NCBI GenBank assembly: GCA_035771175.1
Contig: CM069608.1
Coordinates: 10,388,019 to 10,452,018, forward strand
Direction: 5' to 3'
DNA length: 64,000 nt
DNA from: Paratinospora sagittata
Lineage: Eukaryota; Streptophyta; Magnoliopsida; Ranunculales; Menispermaceae
In this document: positions 37,998-48,896 of the stretch, piece by piece
How the letters are laid out: every line of letters starts with the position of its first letter
How positions within the stretch are numbered: position 1 is the first letter of the stretch
Position numbers and translations under genes: made by a program
The notes under the pieces: generated by a model
Told to the model about the DNA's origin: nothing
Database searches by the model: none
The model's input: the letters and a program-made list of their open reading frames with translations, nothing else

Positions 37998-39401
37998 TTA
38001 ATTTAAACGAGAAATAGCAACTGGGTGCCACTCTAGTGTCATGTCCTTTCTTTTCTTGCCGTTGGTTTCCTTTCTTTTCATGCAGTTGGCCTTGAACCAA
38101 GCCTGCCTTAGTTTCTTTGTTTTCTCCTGAAGATCCACCTCTGGCATCTCTTCCATCAACTTCCTTTCTTCTTCCAATAAACTCAAAGCATCTTTTATCT
38201 TCATATCTCCACCAAGCCTTTCTCCTTCCCCCATTTCCTGCAGTACATAATTAATTAACAAGTAATTATCTTTATCAGAACATCCCCAAGTTGAGATATC
38301 AAAATACTTATACAGATCAATATATAATGGTGATAAATACCTCAACATTTGCCATAACGGTCTGCAAGGTCATCACCTTTCTCTGAGTCCATTTCCTTTG
38401 TTCCTTCAATAAACTCAACCTGTCTCTTATCTTCATATCTCTACTAACCCCTTCTCCTTCCCCCATTTCCTGCAGTGCATTTCTGTGACGCCATTTCCTT
38501 TGTTCCTCCAAGAACCTCAACGCTTCTCTTATCTTCATATCTCCACAAACACCTTCTCCTTCCACCAATTCCTGAACATTTTTTATAACGACCTGCAAGC
38601 TCATAAGCTTTCTGTAAGGCCATCTAGGGATGCCCAATTCCCTGCACCTCCTCTTCAGCTGCGTTAAGCCCACCTTAAGTTCTTTTGCAGCGTCTGATAT
38701 GCTCATGTAGAAGTAGCGTGAGAGGTTCGTGCGTGATAGAGTCTTCACCCTCTTCAGTTTCGTCATCGATTCCTCATGATCACTACCAGTACTACTTATA
38801 CTCCTACTGCAGCAGCTAATCATCCCCTCTTCCTTTTCATTCATCCCAATTTGTTGTTTCTTCCCTTCTAATCCAATTCTCATTTGATTCAAACCTCCAA
38901 AGTCCACATGATTAGTACCAGTACTACTCATCCCCTCTCCATTTTCATGCATCACAATCTGTTGTTCCTCCGCTTCTAATTCCAATAGCAAATTAATCAA
39001 CACAACGAGGATGAAATTGCCAATCTGTTAATAATAAAGTATAATCTAAAGTGGATTGAGCATTGATACTCACCTTCAAGTTCATTAAGTTGGCTTGGAA
39101 AGTCATCTTCATCCATTGAAGAATTCATGAAGGGTGGTACCACTGCCTCGTGTAAGCCATATTCTAGAAGAGGCTCCCACGTATACGGGCTGCTACCAAA
39201 ACTTGAACAGCTGAAATCAAGTGGGTGGAATTGGTTTGAGAAGAGAAATGGGTCTTCTCCAATATCCACCATGTCTCTGTTAGGCCATGGTGGAGGGCTG
39301 GTAATGCAGTAAGAAATGTCGGGCAGCTGCTCCTTCGTCGGATGTGGCTGCAACTCATCCTGTTTTGGCGCCGGAGCTGCTCCTCCTTCTCCTCCTGCCA
39401 T
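37998..39401 (-). CDS. RKD: RKD-type RWP-RK transcription factor carried inside a retrotransposon
   Basis: Minus strand, three exons: 39074-39401, 38341-38975 and 37998-38237. Introns are 98 and 103 nt with GTGAGT..TTAG and GTATTT..TGCAG ends, phases 1 and 0. The joined frame is 400 codons without a stop. Residues ~188-245 form the RWP-RK DNA-binding domain (YFYMSISDAAKELKVGLTQL, KRRCRELGIPRWPYRKLMSL, QVVIKNVQE); RWPYRK is at 227-232. RKD proteins control egg-cell and embryo programmes in known plants. The N-terminus is acidic/Pro-rich. After the domain come three copies of an EGEG--DMKIREAL-LEEQRK unit (about 246-270, 280-306, 322-348) and a basic tail (KRKETNGKKRKD). The protein is longer than typical RKDs because of these repeats. 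Everything lies between gag and integrase remnants of element 2, in the same orientation. Confidence 0.85.
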
Positions 39402-39562
39402 AATATTTCTTTTCTTCTTTCTCTCTTCCTTTCCTATCTTCTCCTTTTAATGCCCAGAAAATCTCAGCCTCCAACAAACTCAATCACCAACTCCACCACC
39501 CCCAGAAAACCAGACTAGCAGTAGTATAACTCACATAAACGAACTGACAAGCGTGTTGAACA
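39402..39562 (-). promoter_or_regulatory. Upstream flank of the captured RWP-RK gene
   Basis: On the minus strand this is a purine-rich leader (GAAGAGAGAAAGAAGAAAAG just before the ATG) preceded by CATTAAAAGGAG, a possible weak TATA. Only about 160 bp separate the start codon from the 58-bp repeats, so little if any native promoter travelled along. Transcription may come from the 5' LTR. Confidence 0.4.
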
Positions 39563-39740
39563 ACCGACAAGCATGCGGCTGAACAGGAGAGCGTGCGGCT
39601 CAAGAATGGCGTGCGATGAAACCGACAAGCAGGTGGCTGAACAGGAGAGCGTGCGGCTCAAGAATGGCGTGCGATGAAACCGACAAGCATGCGGCTGAAC
39701 AGGAGAGCGTGCGGCTCAAAAATGGCGTGCGATGAACAGG
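39563..39740. repeat. 58-bp tandem array, three units
   Basis: ACCGACAAGC starts at 39563, 39621 and 39679. Each unit continues with GGCTGAACAGGAGAGCGTGC and GGCTCAAGAATGGCGTGCGA. It lies between the RWP-RK gene and the gag fragment. Confidence 0.93.
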
Positions 39741-39783
39741 CTGACTGCAGGAGTGCAGATGCATAGGAACTCCGACAGGCTTG

Positions 39784-40139
39784 CTAACCAATAGTAACTC
39801 CGACTCCAAAGTCAACAAGTGCTGGCTGCAGGTGCCTCCGGCGTGCTGGAGCTGCCCGTGTAGACATACCATCAACCCGCTCAGCCAACTTGTATTGTTT
39901 GGCCCTCTGGACCACTGTGGCAAAATCAGTCGCAGGCCTTAGGTTCAAAGAGAACCTCATAATCTTGTCACTCGGCGTCTGAACTAACCCAAGGGCATAA
40001 ACTGCGAGTTGCCTAAACCTGAGCTCGTACTCCCTAACTGACATGGTGCCCTGTGCGAGATTCAAAAACTCGAGTTGCTTAGCCTGTCTCTCAGTCTCTG
40101 GAACGTAAGCCTGTAAGAACAACCGTTTGAAGGTGTCCC
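39784..40139 (-). pseudogene. Element 2 gag fragment
   Basis: The minus frame gives AYVPETERQAKQLEFLNLAQ, GTMSVREYELRFRQLAVYAL and MRFSLNLRPATDFATVVQRA: the retrotransposon gag domain (capsid). It differs clearly from gag of element 1 (which has [20 protein letters not shown]), so element 2 derives from a distinct lineage that shares LTR ends. The zinc knuckle and protease are absent. Confidence 0.88.
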
Positions 40140-41170
40140 AACTCTTCCTTACATTACTTTATTCCTCCTTTTACCTAACACTGGTGTTGATAATTCAACT
40201 TCTAACGACAGTGCAAGCTATCGCACGAATATTGCTTGGATTAACAATTTCACCACAGCTTTGGCTATCCCAAAATTTATAGGTTGCCTACCACAATTTA
40301 TTCTAGATCCTTATCCTTCTCAGAATATCCATTCCAAAAATAAACTATACCAGTCTATTTAATTCATGTTTGTATTTCTGGTTAGGCATGTCACTACATT
40401 GTAACAAGATAAACTTTTTCATGCCTTAAATCAATTTCAGCATGATGATAGAAGCCCTTATAAATAGCTTCTTTAATTAATCTCATGCCTTAATCATCTC
40501 AGAGTCCTTAACCCAATTTTCTATTATCTCTTATCATCAGTTAACTTTAACTTAGCTAACTTGCTTTATCATTTTCAGAGACTGAATCCTTCTTTAAGAT
40601 GGTCTCTACTCAGAGTCACAACTTCGTTACTACGTCTACTATTAGATTGCCAGTTATGATAGGAGAGTCTCTTCTCCTGAATGTTTTCATAACTTTCACA
40701 TATCTTTTAATTTCATCTGGCTTATCATTGAGACCTTCTATGTATTTTATTTTTACGTCAGTCTCAACTATATATGTTTTTTTTTTTTTTCAGAAGTACC
40801 CACACCATTAGCATCCACATCTGGAGCTATCAATGGTTCAAGCCTCTGTCTTTCTCACATTGCAATTCCACAAGCTTCATAAGCTGTGTATTTCGTTGTT
40901 GTTGGGTAGTTACTAGCCATATATAAGCTATATAATTTATTCTCACTGGATTACATCCAGTTCTTTTTCTTTCAGCCTTCTGATCCTTTCCTGATCAGCA
41001 ATTTCCATTGTTAATCTTGACTATTCGTTTCCAAATATGAAAACACAAGTGATTCTCAGTCAAGATAACCTATTGGATTAGGTTCCACATAATAGAACTA
41101 CCCATATGTATACCCATACAAGCAATCATAATATCATAAAGCTTTTATCTTTTTAAGAATTTTACACTTA
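40140..41170. other. Element 2 leader, about 1 kb of unknown origin
   Basis: Between primer-binding site and gag, element 1 has ~135 bp but element 2 has ~1 kb. This stretch is AT-rich with no recognised coding sequence. It could be an older gag/leader segment too decayed to recognise or another acquired host fragment. Confidence 0.5.
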
Positions 41171-41184
41171 AGGCTCTGATACCA
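41171..41184 (-). promoter_or_regulatory. Element 2 primer-binding site (initiator tRNA-Met)
   Basis: The reverse complement TGGTATCAGAGCCT lies 4 nt inside the LTR at 41189, the same spacing as in element 1. Confidence 0.9.
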
Positions 41185-41188
41185 ATAT

Positions 41189-43370
41189 TGTCACGACGCC
41201 CCTGACGTAGGCTGACGTCATGACCGGCACAGCGTACTATACACTGTACATCCTCATATACAGTGTATAATACACTGTCAGCCTTCACGTACTCTCACAA
41301 ACCTTCCCAAATTGTACAGAATATATTTTTTTTTTTCTATACCACACATCAAATCAAATCCCATATATATAGATGATTATTCCATTCACAGTGATTCCAT
41401 TCATTCCACAAATTAAATTCTCACCAGATAAATATCTATGATCATCTCATTTCATCATCTCAAGCATTATATAATCTTACCACACAACCCATCTAGGTGA
41501 TAGTACATATATATAGTGTGTGATAATTATACATATCAAAATAACGTAAATAGAATTTATTTCCTCCAAACAGACATACACATACCAGACAAGTTCCTTT
41601 TCTCTTCGACTCAATACCTGAAAGATTGGAGGAAATGGGGTGAGCAAACAACAGCTCAGTGAATATAGTTCTTGAGATGGCAATTATATACATTTAAAGA
41701 AATATGACATTTAAACTCATACATTTATTCAACACATGCATCGTTCAACGAATATATCATACATGTCAACAACATAAATTTCATGCTTTTCAATAATATA
41801 ATGCACAATTTCCCTCATCCGCAAGGCAAGAGAGCGGGTCTAACCTTGTATGGTCGTACAAGGTAGACACAGCCTCTCATTACCCAATTTCAAAACACAA
41901 TGCACAATCTCCCTCCTCCGCAAGGCAAGAGAGCGGGTCTAACCCTTGTATGGCCGTTACAAGGTAGCCACAACTTCTCATTACCCAATTCACAGTCATT
42001 TCAAGGATCGCAACCCTTGTTAGGACAAACCTAACGAAATGACAATGAGGAATCGCAAAGCCTCATCATTACAACCTCCAATGCTAAAATCAGTTTGCAT
42101 GATCCATAAACTCAATGCAGTATATATAAATCTAACATGCATACCATCAACCATTTTATATACGTACAATGCCATACAAGAACCAAATCAAGAAAACTAT
42201 ACTCACAGTACAACACGTTCCACTTAAACCCAATCATCGTCGCTTTCGAGTCCAGCTCCAAGTTAAATCCAATTAATTTAACCTGTCACAATCACTCCAT
42301 AATTTAATTGCATGTCTTCATATTTATGTACATCTTTAATTTCTCAACTCACTTCAAATCACTACTAATAAATCCATTTAGGACTCAAAAGCAGTTATCT
42401 CGTTTCTATAAACTCAAACCGGGGTTTCATTGGGTTCACATCACTGGTCACATCACTGTGCACAGTACGATTCACATCACTGATCAATGTCACTATTTAC
42501 TATTCACTGTACACTATTCACTGTACACTATTCACTGTACACTATTTACTATTTTACTGTGCACTATTTACTATTCATCACTATTCATCCGAAACTATTC
42601 ATCACTATTCATCCGACAGATGTAAATTGTATTAAAATTGTCCGACGGTCTCCAAACCTCCTGAAATCAAATCTAACCACATATTCAGAGTCTCTATAGT
42701 CCAAGAAGTGTTTTTCTATCTTCCTAGCGAATTTCTCATTCACATTGGGGTCAAAACCCCAATTTGTCAAAATACCGTAAAACGGCTCCTACAGTCAAAA
42801 TTAGGCCGCTAGAACGGTTACCGCTAGCTTAGATAGTAATTTCACGAAGAAAGGGAGTGAAAATTGCTTACCGTGAGTCCGGATTTCACCCGAATCCCGC
42901 TTTCTCCCTTTTCTCTCTTCTCCTTCTTCTCTCGGTTCTTCTGGACGTTTCTCTCTGTTTTTCATTCAGCAATCGGTTTTGTTTTATTTTATTATTTTTT
43001 TTTTATTTTTTTCTTAATGAACAGTAACTTACTATTCACTACTATTCGTGATACTATTTGATGAACAGTATCTTACTATGCAAGTACTGTTCATTATATC
43101 TTTTTATTTGTTTTTCGTCGTACCCTCAATCACATACACGTATTTTGACTCCTACGTATAAAATACGTGTCTTATCAAATGTATAGTTAGCTCTTACATA
43201 TAAAATACGTGTATTATCACGCGTATATGTAGCTCATACGTATAAAATACGTATATTATCAAATGTATATTGAGCTCCAATGTATAAAATACGTGTATTA
43301 GCAAACGTATATGGAGCTCTTATGTATAATATATGTGTACGTCATTTACTTAAATTTACGGGGTGTTACA
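41189..43370 (-). repeat. Element 2, 5' LTR
   Basis: 2182 bp, nearly identical to 34599-36739. The length difference comes mostly from extra CACTATTCA / CACTGTACACTATTCA units at 42495-42605. This LTR would drive transcription through gag and the RWP-RK gene. Confidence 0.94.
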
Positions 43371-43375
43371 CCCTC

Positions 43376-44397
43376 GGAAACTAAGATGATATGGACGAAA
43401 TTCTGGATCCACATTTATGATCTTCCCATTGCATATATGACAAAAAAGTGGCAAAAATAATTGGAAATGCTTTGGGAAGCTTTGTAGAGATCTCCAAGGA
43501 TCAGAGACCCTGCTGCTTGGGTAGTCACTTCGAATATGTGTTAACATGTAAATACGGAAGCCATTAAGACAAGTTGCACAAAGGGGTAAACCACTTCGGG
43601 TCTCACTCAAATATGAGAGGCTACCTGATGTTTGCTACTATTGTAAAAGCTTATCTCATACAGTGAAACTCTGTGAGAAATTCATCTCAGATGAGGCGGA
43701 GATGAAAGGGGATAAACTACAGTATGGCTCATGGTTGAGATTTCATGATGGGAGTATTCTACATCTGAGCAGAGTTCAGAGGAAGGGGATGTCTTAAAAG
43801 AAAAAAACATTTGCCCATGGTTGTGGAGTCACTAACGAGAATGTTGCATCCGAGCAGCTCCGATGGGGGCAGTGAGGACATGGCTGACGTCAGGAGTATT
43901 AATGGTGCTGACAAAAGGAGTAAGAAAAAATTAGAATAGACCTCTTATCAAGACAGTGTATCTGAAAAAACCAGAGGGCGGGGATGATCCAAAACCATTC
44001 CTTTCTCAGGATAGAATACAGACAAATGGAGGGGAGTGTGCAAGACGACTTGGTGAGAATCCACATGGGCCGTTTATACAAGCCCAAGACTCATGTTTAG
44101 AGGTTAAAGGCAAATGTGAAGGGCCCAACCCAAATCTACATACCACAAGGATGGACCTCTCGACATAAGAGTAGAAGCCCAAACCAGAGACGTGATTATG
44201 GGGGAAGTCCATGGCAGGCACAACCCAGGCATGCAAGCCCAACCTGTCAACAACAATGAGATTAACGTCTACCCCAAACTAAAAAGAAAATGATTACTAT
44301 AAGGAACAAAACAACGTGGAAAAATTAAGTCAGCACAAATCCAAGAACAAGCAGCGAAACAAGAAGTTTGTTGGAAGAAGTTAGCAAGAGCTTCGCA
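43376..44397 (+). pseudogene. LINE 1 ORF1: DUF4283 C-terminal part, CCHC knuckle and linker
   Basis: Resumes after element 2 with ETKMIWTKFWIHIYDLPIAY, MTKKVAKIIGNALGSFVEI, then, after frame changes, VSLKYERLPDVCYYCKSLSH, TVKLCEKF. The last has the CX2CX4HX4C zinc knuckle of plant LINE ORF1 proteins. Further downstream the frame is broken and low in complexity. Confidence 0.82.
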
Positions 44398-44690
44398 CAG
44401 TCCAGTGATGCTAAATCAATATTGGATTCACTACAAAATCGAGGTAAGAGGTCATTCTCACCAGAGGAAATGGAACTGAAACTTGATTCAAACAGTCCAG
44501 TGATGCTAAATCAATATTGGATTCACTACAAAATCGAGGTAAGAGGTCATTCTCACCAGAGGAAATGGAACTGAAACTTGATTCAAACAGTCCAGTGATG
44601 CTAAATCAATATTGGTTTCACTACAAAATCGAGGTAAGAGGTCATTCTCACCAGAGGAAATGGAACTGAAACTTGATTCAAACAGACTTC
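44398..44690 (+). repeat. 95-bp triplication in LINE 1
   Basis: CAGTCCAGTGATGCTAAATC starts at 44398, 44493 and 44588, exactly 95 bp apart, and the copies are almost identical. A 95-bp unit shifts the frame each time, so the triplication destroys the ORF1/ORF2 spacing. Confidence 0.95.
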
Positions 44691-44760
44691 AAAGACTTTT
44701 TCAATGACCAAATCACGATGATTCATCGATAGGGTCTGCTTAGCAGCCTTGCCGATCTCC

Positions 44761-45018
44761 ATGAAGCTACTCAGTTGGTATGTTCGAGGGCTTGGGAACC
44801 TTTGAACATTCCGTGATTTGCACAATTTAATTCACAATCAAGGTCTCGAAGTAGTTCTATTGATAGAGACACGACTTATGGTAGCCAAAACAACTCCTTT
44901 GAAAGCTAAACTAGGGTTTGACGGGTATATATCAAGCAATTCAAGAGGGAAGGGAGGAGGCCTGTTAATCTTTTGGGTATATATCACTGCTGACGGTGCA
45001 AGTGAAAATGAAGTGTAA
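44761..45018 (+). pseudogene. LINE 1 ORF2 endonuclease, N-terminal part
   Basis: MKLLSWYVRGLGNL, stop, TFRDLHNLIHNQGLEVVLLI, ETRLMVAKTTPL, then GGGLLIFW: the start of the apurinic-type endonuclease of plant L1 ORF2, including the catalytic ET. It carries one internal TGA and is cut off by the insertion that follows. Confidence 0.85.
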
Positions 45019-48000
45019 AAGTATTCTAAAAACGTCTCTAAGGCGGTCATGCACTAAATGCAAGGTGGCGTGCAAGTTTGAGCTGATGTCATTGAAATAA
45101 CTACACAAAGAATAAAATATTCAAAACGTGCAGACGAAGTGACAGCTAAGGTTTTCTATCCTAAGACTCGAGATACAAGATACCTAAGACGAATCTTATA
45201 AATTGACCATTGGATCTTTGGCTCTAGGCGGTTAGTCCTAAGCATCCACTTTGATACTAATTGTTCGTTCACCCAAGAGGTGATGGTCAATTTTAAACTT
45301 TTTTAATGACTTAGTTATATACATTGGTATATTGGAACTAAATGCACATGCTAACCTTAAAGTAAAATGCATAACGAAAAGCACACTAGGATTTATAGTG
45401 GTTCGACCAAGCCTACGTCCACTACCTAATCTCTCGATTAGGATTTTCTCAATCCACTAACTGATTTTCTTACGGGTGAGAAACAAACCGTTACAACTGC
45501 CCTTTTACATGTTTAAGGCGAACCTATCTTTTTACGGGCTAAGGATGAACTGTATTTTTTTTTTTGGAATGAGAAAAAACTCATGTTCTTTTTATTGGAT
45601 AAAGAATAACCATTTTCCTTTTACGAGATAAGGAAGAACCGTTTTCCTTTTATGGGATAAGGAAGAACCGTTTCTCTTTTACATATTCAGAGATAACCTA
45701 TTTTTTTACAGGTTAAAGACGAACCTATTATTTTACGGGATTAGGATGAACCAGTTTCTTACTTACAGGTGAGGATGAACCTTAACATGATTACAAACTT
45801 GAAATCATTAAGGGAACTACATTCACTTGTCCTAGTTGTTTCAATACAGAAACACACTAGCATTACAACACAAACTAATAATGTTGGTTCTAACTGAGTA
45901 GAACACTTTACAATTAAGCTCATGTGCATAACATTACAAAGATGTATAAATTTGAATACATAATACTTAGAGAAAATACACTTACAGTCTTTTACCTTTC
46001 AATGTCCGATATTGCTCAAGTGCAGTTTCGAAAAACGTTTGATATGCAAATCAATTAATTGTTTCATCGAAAATATTATGATACCAATTAAACATTGACG
46101 TAGAAAATGCAGGACCGGTGTAAATCGTAGACACAGACAGTTTTCAAAATAGATATAGTATATAAGCATGAAAACTCATGGTTCAGTGTTCAGTAGTTAA
46201 CACAACTACTGATACAGTTCAATGCAGTACTTAAGATATGAAATCAAGTACAACTATATTTCTCATGAACTATTTCTCAAATTCCTTCATCAACATGATT
46301 GAAGATAAGTATAAATCCAGGCTGAGAATTTGAGTAGAAACCAATTCTAAATAGATTTTCAAAGATAAAATATAATTGAAACTCAATATGAAAATCTATT
46401 GACTAAGTAAAGTATCAATGAAGAATACTTTGAAAACTTAGTGCATTTGAAAAACATTTTGAAATATTAAACATCGACTAACATTCAAATTTTTTTTGAC
46501 ACAATAAAATTATTGGCAAGTTGTTTGATTCAAAGTATTGGTATTTATAGACTTGGTAGACAATAGCCGTTAAACATTTAAAATTCAAATACAGTGTGAA
46601 CGTTTACACACAACGACTAGAATGTTATATGAAAATGGCAACAACAATTTTCACTAACATTCTGGTTATTTTCAGATTTCATAAAAAAAAAAGTTTTAGA
46701 AAAGCTTATTTTATGTATTAGAGAAGATTTCTGATAAATCTGAAAAGGACTCTGTGCAAAGATCTGTTTTAAAAAAGTAGACTGATATAGTGTACTTGTT
46801 ATAACAATGACGGTTGTTGAATTAGAGTCCTGATTCGGTAATCAGCGTTATGACGCATAATATCAACTTTGTCATTTTGTTCCTTAAGGGCGCTCATTAT
46901 GTATAAGCGTCCTGCTGAACAATGAAGTGAGGGCGCTACTGACTCGTAAGCGTCATGACTTTCTTTGCGATAGAAGTGACTTAACCCTGATGGCGCTAAA
47001 ACACAGTTAGCATCCTGCTTTATTTTAAAACAATTAAGTACACGAGGGTGCTACTATTCCGAGTAAGCGTACTACCTTTTAAAACATAAAATACAACATG
47101 AGGGTGCTACAACTATGTAAGCGTCATACTATATTTAAAAACACTTGAAGAACAATACTAGGTGCATTGGAGGACAATCAACGTCCTGAAAGTTATTAAG
47201 TTGATTCCCAAAGGTGAGGACACTCCTATCTAGGTAGCGTCCTGATAGTTTATTCAACTTATGATTATCAGCGTCCTCAAAGATAAATTCTTTGAATAAC
47301 TTAGAAATCTTTCAGTAAGTTGATGTTGAGTCAGCATCCTGACAACTTCAGAGGTTGACTAATAGGGAGATAGATACTAACAAGTAAGCGTCATGATGAA
47401 TCGGTTCAATTCAACTTTGAATGTTATCAGCGTCCTAATGAACCATCAGCGTCCTGACTTATCAAGTTCAGGAGAGCGCTACTAACTCATTAGTGTCCTG
47501 AAAGACTCTAGAAACACAGTTTGGACTCGCGATTAAAAATACAATGAATGCGAATAAAAACTCGGTAAATTTTAAATTAAACATAGAAAATTAAATCATT
47601 TGAAATACCGTAAAGTGTATGATCAAAACATGCAAATATGCAAGTGAATTTGTGCATGGTTTTGGAAAACGTTTGAGCAACATCGATTAGAGAAAGATAT
47701 ACCTTAAATACTGTGTATTTCTCATTTTCTTATAATCTTTAAATCCAACTCTTCATTATGAGGTCTTCAATGAACTTCGAGCTTGAGTTGAATGTCTTGA
47801 ACGGTGATCGAAATATGTAGTTTTGAAGCTTGATCAAATCGTTCGTGATGTGATCTTGAAATCAGGATATGATCTTTGAAGTCTTTTGATTGAAACGATC
47901 TTGAACGTCTGATATGACCTTGAGTTCCTTGATCGAATCATTCTTTAGCTTTTTGCATTCCTGAGGTGCTGAGATAGGTTCTTGAATAAAGCTCGTTAGC

Positions 48001-48084
48001 ACCGAAAGAGATTTCGTTTGTGATCATCAAAATATACTTCATCAAGTATACTTAGGGACGTGCTAAGTGATGAACCGCTTAGAT
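45019..48084 (-). mobile_element. Copia (SIRE/Maximus-like) LTR block in LINE 1
   Basis: On the minus strand 45370-45450 reads like the end of a SIRE-type LTR (GATTAGGTAGTGGACGTAGG, CTTGGTCGAACCACTATAAA). A decayed primer-site-like TTAGTATCAAAGTG lies at 45245-45262. Between 45470 and 45790 there are imperfect ~35-bp units of GGTTCTTCCTTATCCCGTAA type. 46838-47500 contains the GCGTCCTGA array. No pol domain is visible. The insertion is accompanied by loss of the LINE 1 endonuclease end and RT palm. Confidence 0.5.
46838..47500. repeat. Dispersed array of AGCGTCCTGA / AGGGCGCTAC words
   Basis: About a dozen copies of AGCGTCCTGA, AAGCGTCATGA or CAGCGTCCTAA alternate with about half as many GAGGGCGCTACT, GAGGGTGCTAC or GGCGCT words at irregular spacing (20-80 bp) in AT-rich DNA. 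The two words contain complementary cores (AGCG and CGCT). Confidence 0.8.
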
Positions 48085-48875
48085 TAACAACTGTATCTCT
48101 TCTTATTATGTGCCGAAGGTCTCTCTAATTTGTTGCATGTAACAGAGCAAAGAAAACTTCTTGAAGGGCTTAAAATGGCTAGGAGAAGACCTCGAATTTC
48201 CCACCTGTTTTTCACAAATGATAGCCTTATCTTCTGTTTGTTTCAAAAAAGGATGCACAAAAAATTCAAACTATCCTTAAAACATAAAAAGAAGAATCTG
48301 GACAACAAGTCAACTTGGAAAAATCTCCAGTTTCTTTTAGTGCCAATGTCCCACAAATTCAGAAAGAAGAAGTGATTCATATCTTGGGCATTCAAAGAAG
48401 CAGGGGTTACTCTAAATATCTGGGGCTGCCATTTTCAAGCCAAAGAAATAAAGTTCAAATGTTTGAATACTTGAAGATGAGGATCTGGAAGCTTCTTAAA
48501 AAATGATAGGAGAAGTTATTTTCTGCGGAGGATAAAGAAGTTCTCATTAAGGTTGTAGCTCAAACACTCCCATCATTTTTTATGAGTTGCTTTAAGCTTT
48601 CATGCAAACTATGCAAACATATGAGCTAACTTATAGCTAATATCTAGTGAAGATTCCAACAACTTTGTAATAAAATCCATTGGAAGAATTGAGGGGAATT
48701 ATGTACACCAAAGGTAATTGGAGGTATGAGATTCAGGGGTTTAGAGGCTTTTAACAAAGCTTTATTAGCCAAACAGTGTTAGAGGCTGGTGAAAATCCCG
48801 GATTCTCTATTATCCAAGCTTCTTAAAGCTAGGTACTTTCCTAGATCCAGTTTCTCGGAAGCTAAAGTAGCTAAT
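48085..48875 (+). pseudogene. LINE 1 ORF2 reverse transcriptase, palm to thumb
   Basis: LFLLCAEGLSNLLHVTEQ, ISHLFFTNDSLIFCLFQ (catalytic F-DD region, here FTND), then SPVSFSANVPQIQKEEV, YSKYLGLPFSSQRNK, KLFSAEDKEVLIK, and LAKQCXRLVKNPDSLLSKLL. It is a standard plant L1 RT from the YxDD box on, with the first Asp of the box replaced by Asn and several frameshifts. It continues at 57263 after LINE 2. Confidence 0.87.
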
Positions 48876-48896
48876 GGTTCATCTTAAACTAGGAGA
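48876..48896. repeat. LINE 2 target duplication (left)
   Basis: A 21-bp sequence starting GGTTCATCTTAAACT recurs at 57242-57262 with one mismatch, just after the LINE 2 poly-A. The LINE 1 frame continues across it (TWRGIVWGRDLLKK). Confidence 0.92.

Larger units (their letters stand above)
34599..43370 (-). mobile_element. Element 2: non-autonomous chromovirus carrying an RWP-RK gene
   Basis: 8772 bp, read on the minus strand: 5' LTR (41189-43370), Met-tRNA primer site (41171-41184), ~1 kb leader of unknown origin, gag fragment (39784-40139), tandem repeats, a complete RKD-type gene (37998-39401), 21-bp repeats, integrase fragments (36760-37565), polypurine tract, 3' LTR (34599-36739). Protease, RT and RNase H are absent. 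The perfect CCCTC duplication and near-identical LTRs show a single, young insertion event, so the cargo was inside the element or entered it afterwards. Mobilisation needed enzymes from a relative such as element 1. Confidence 0.93.

Noticed and set aside
37998..39401. Resident RKD gene with retrotransposons merely inserted on both sides
   Set aside because: The outermost LTR edges share one CCCTC duplication and the LINE frame is continuous without the whole block, so the gene lies inside a single insertion.
36740..41188. Endogenous pararetrovirus as an explanation of gag/integrase fragments
   Set aside because: There is an integrase, a tRNA primer site, long LTRs and a 5-bp duplication, and no movement or coat protein. 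It is a gypsy retrotransposon.
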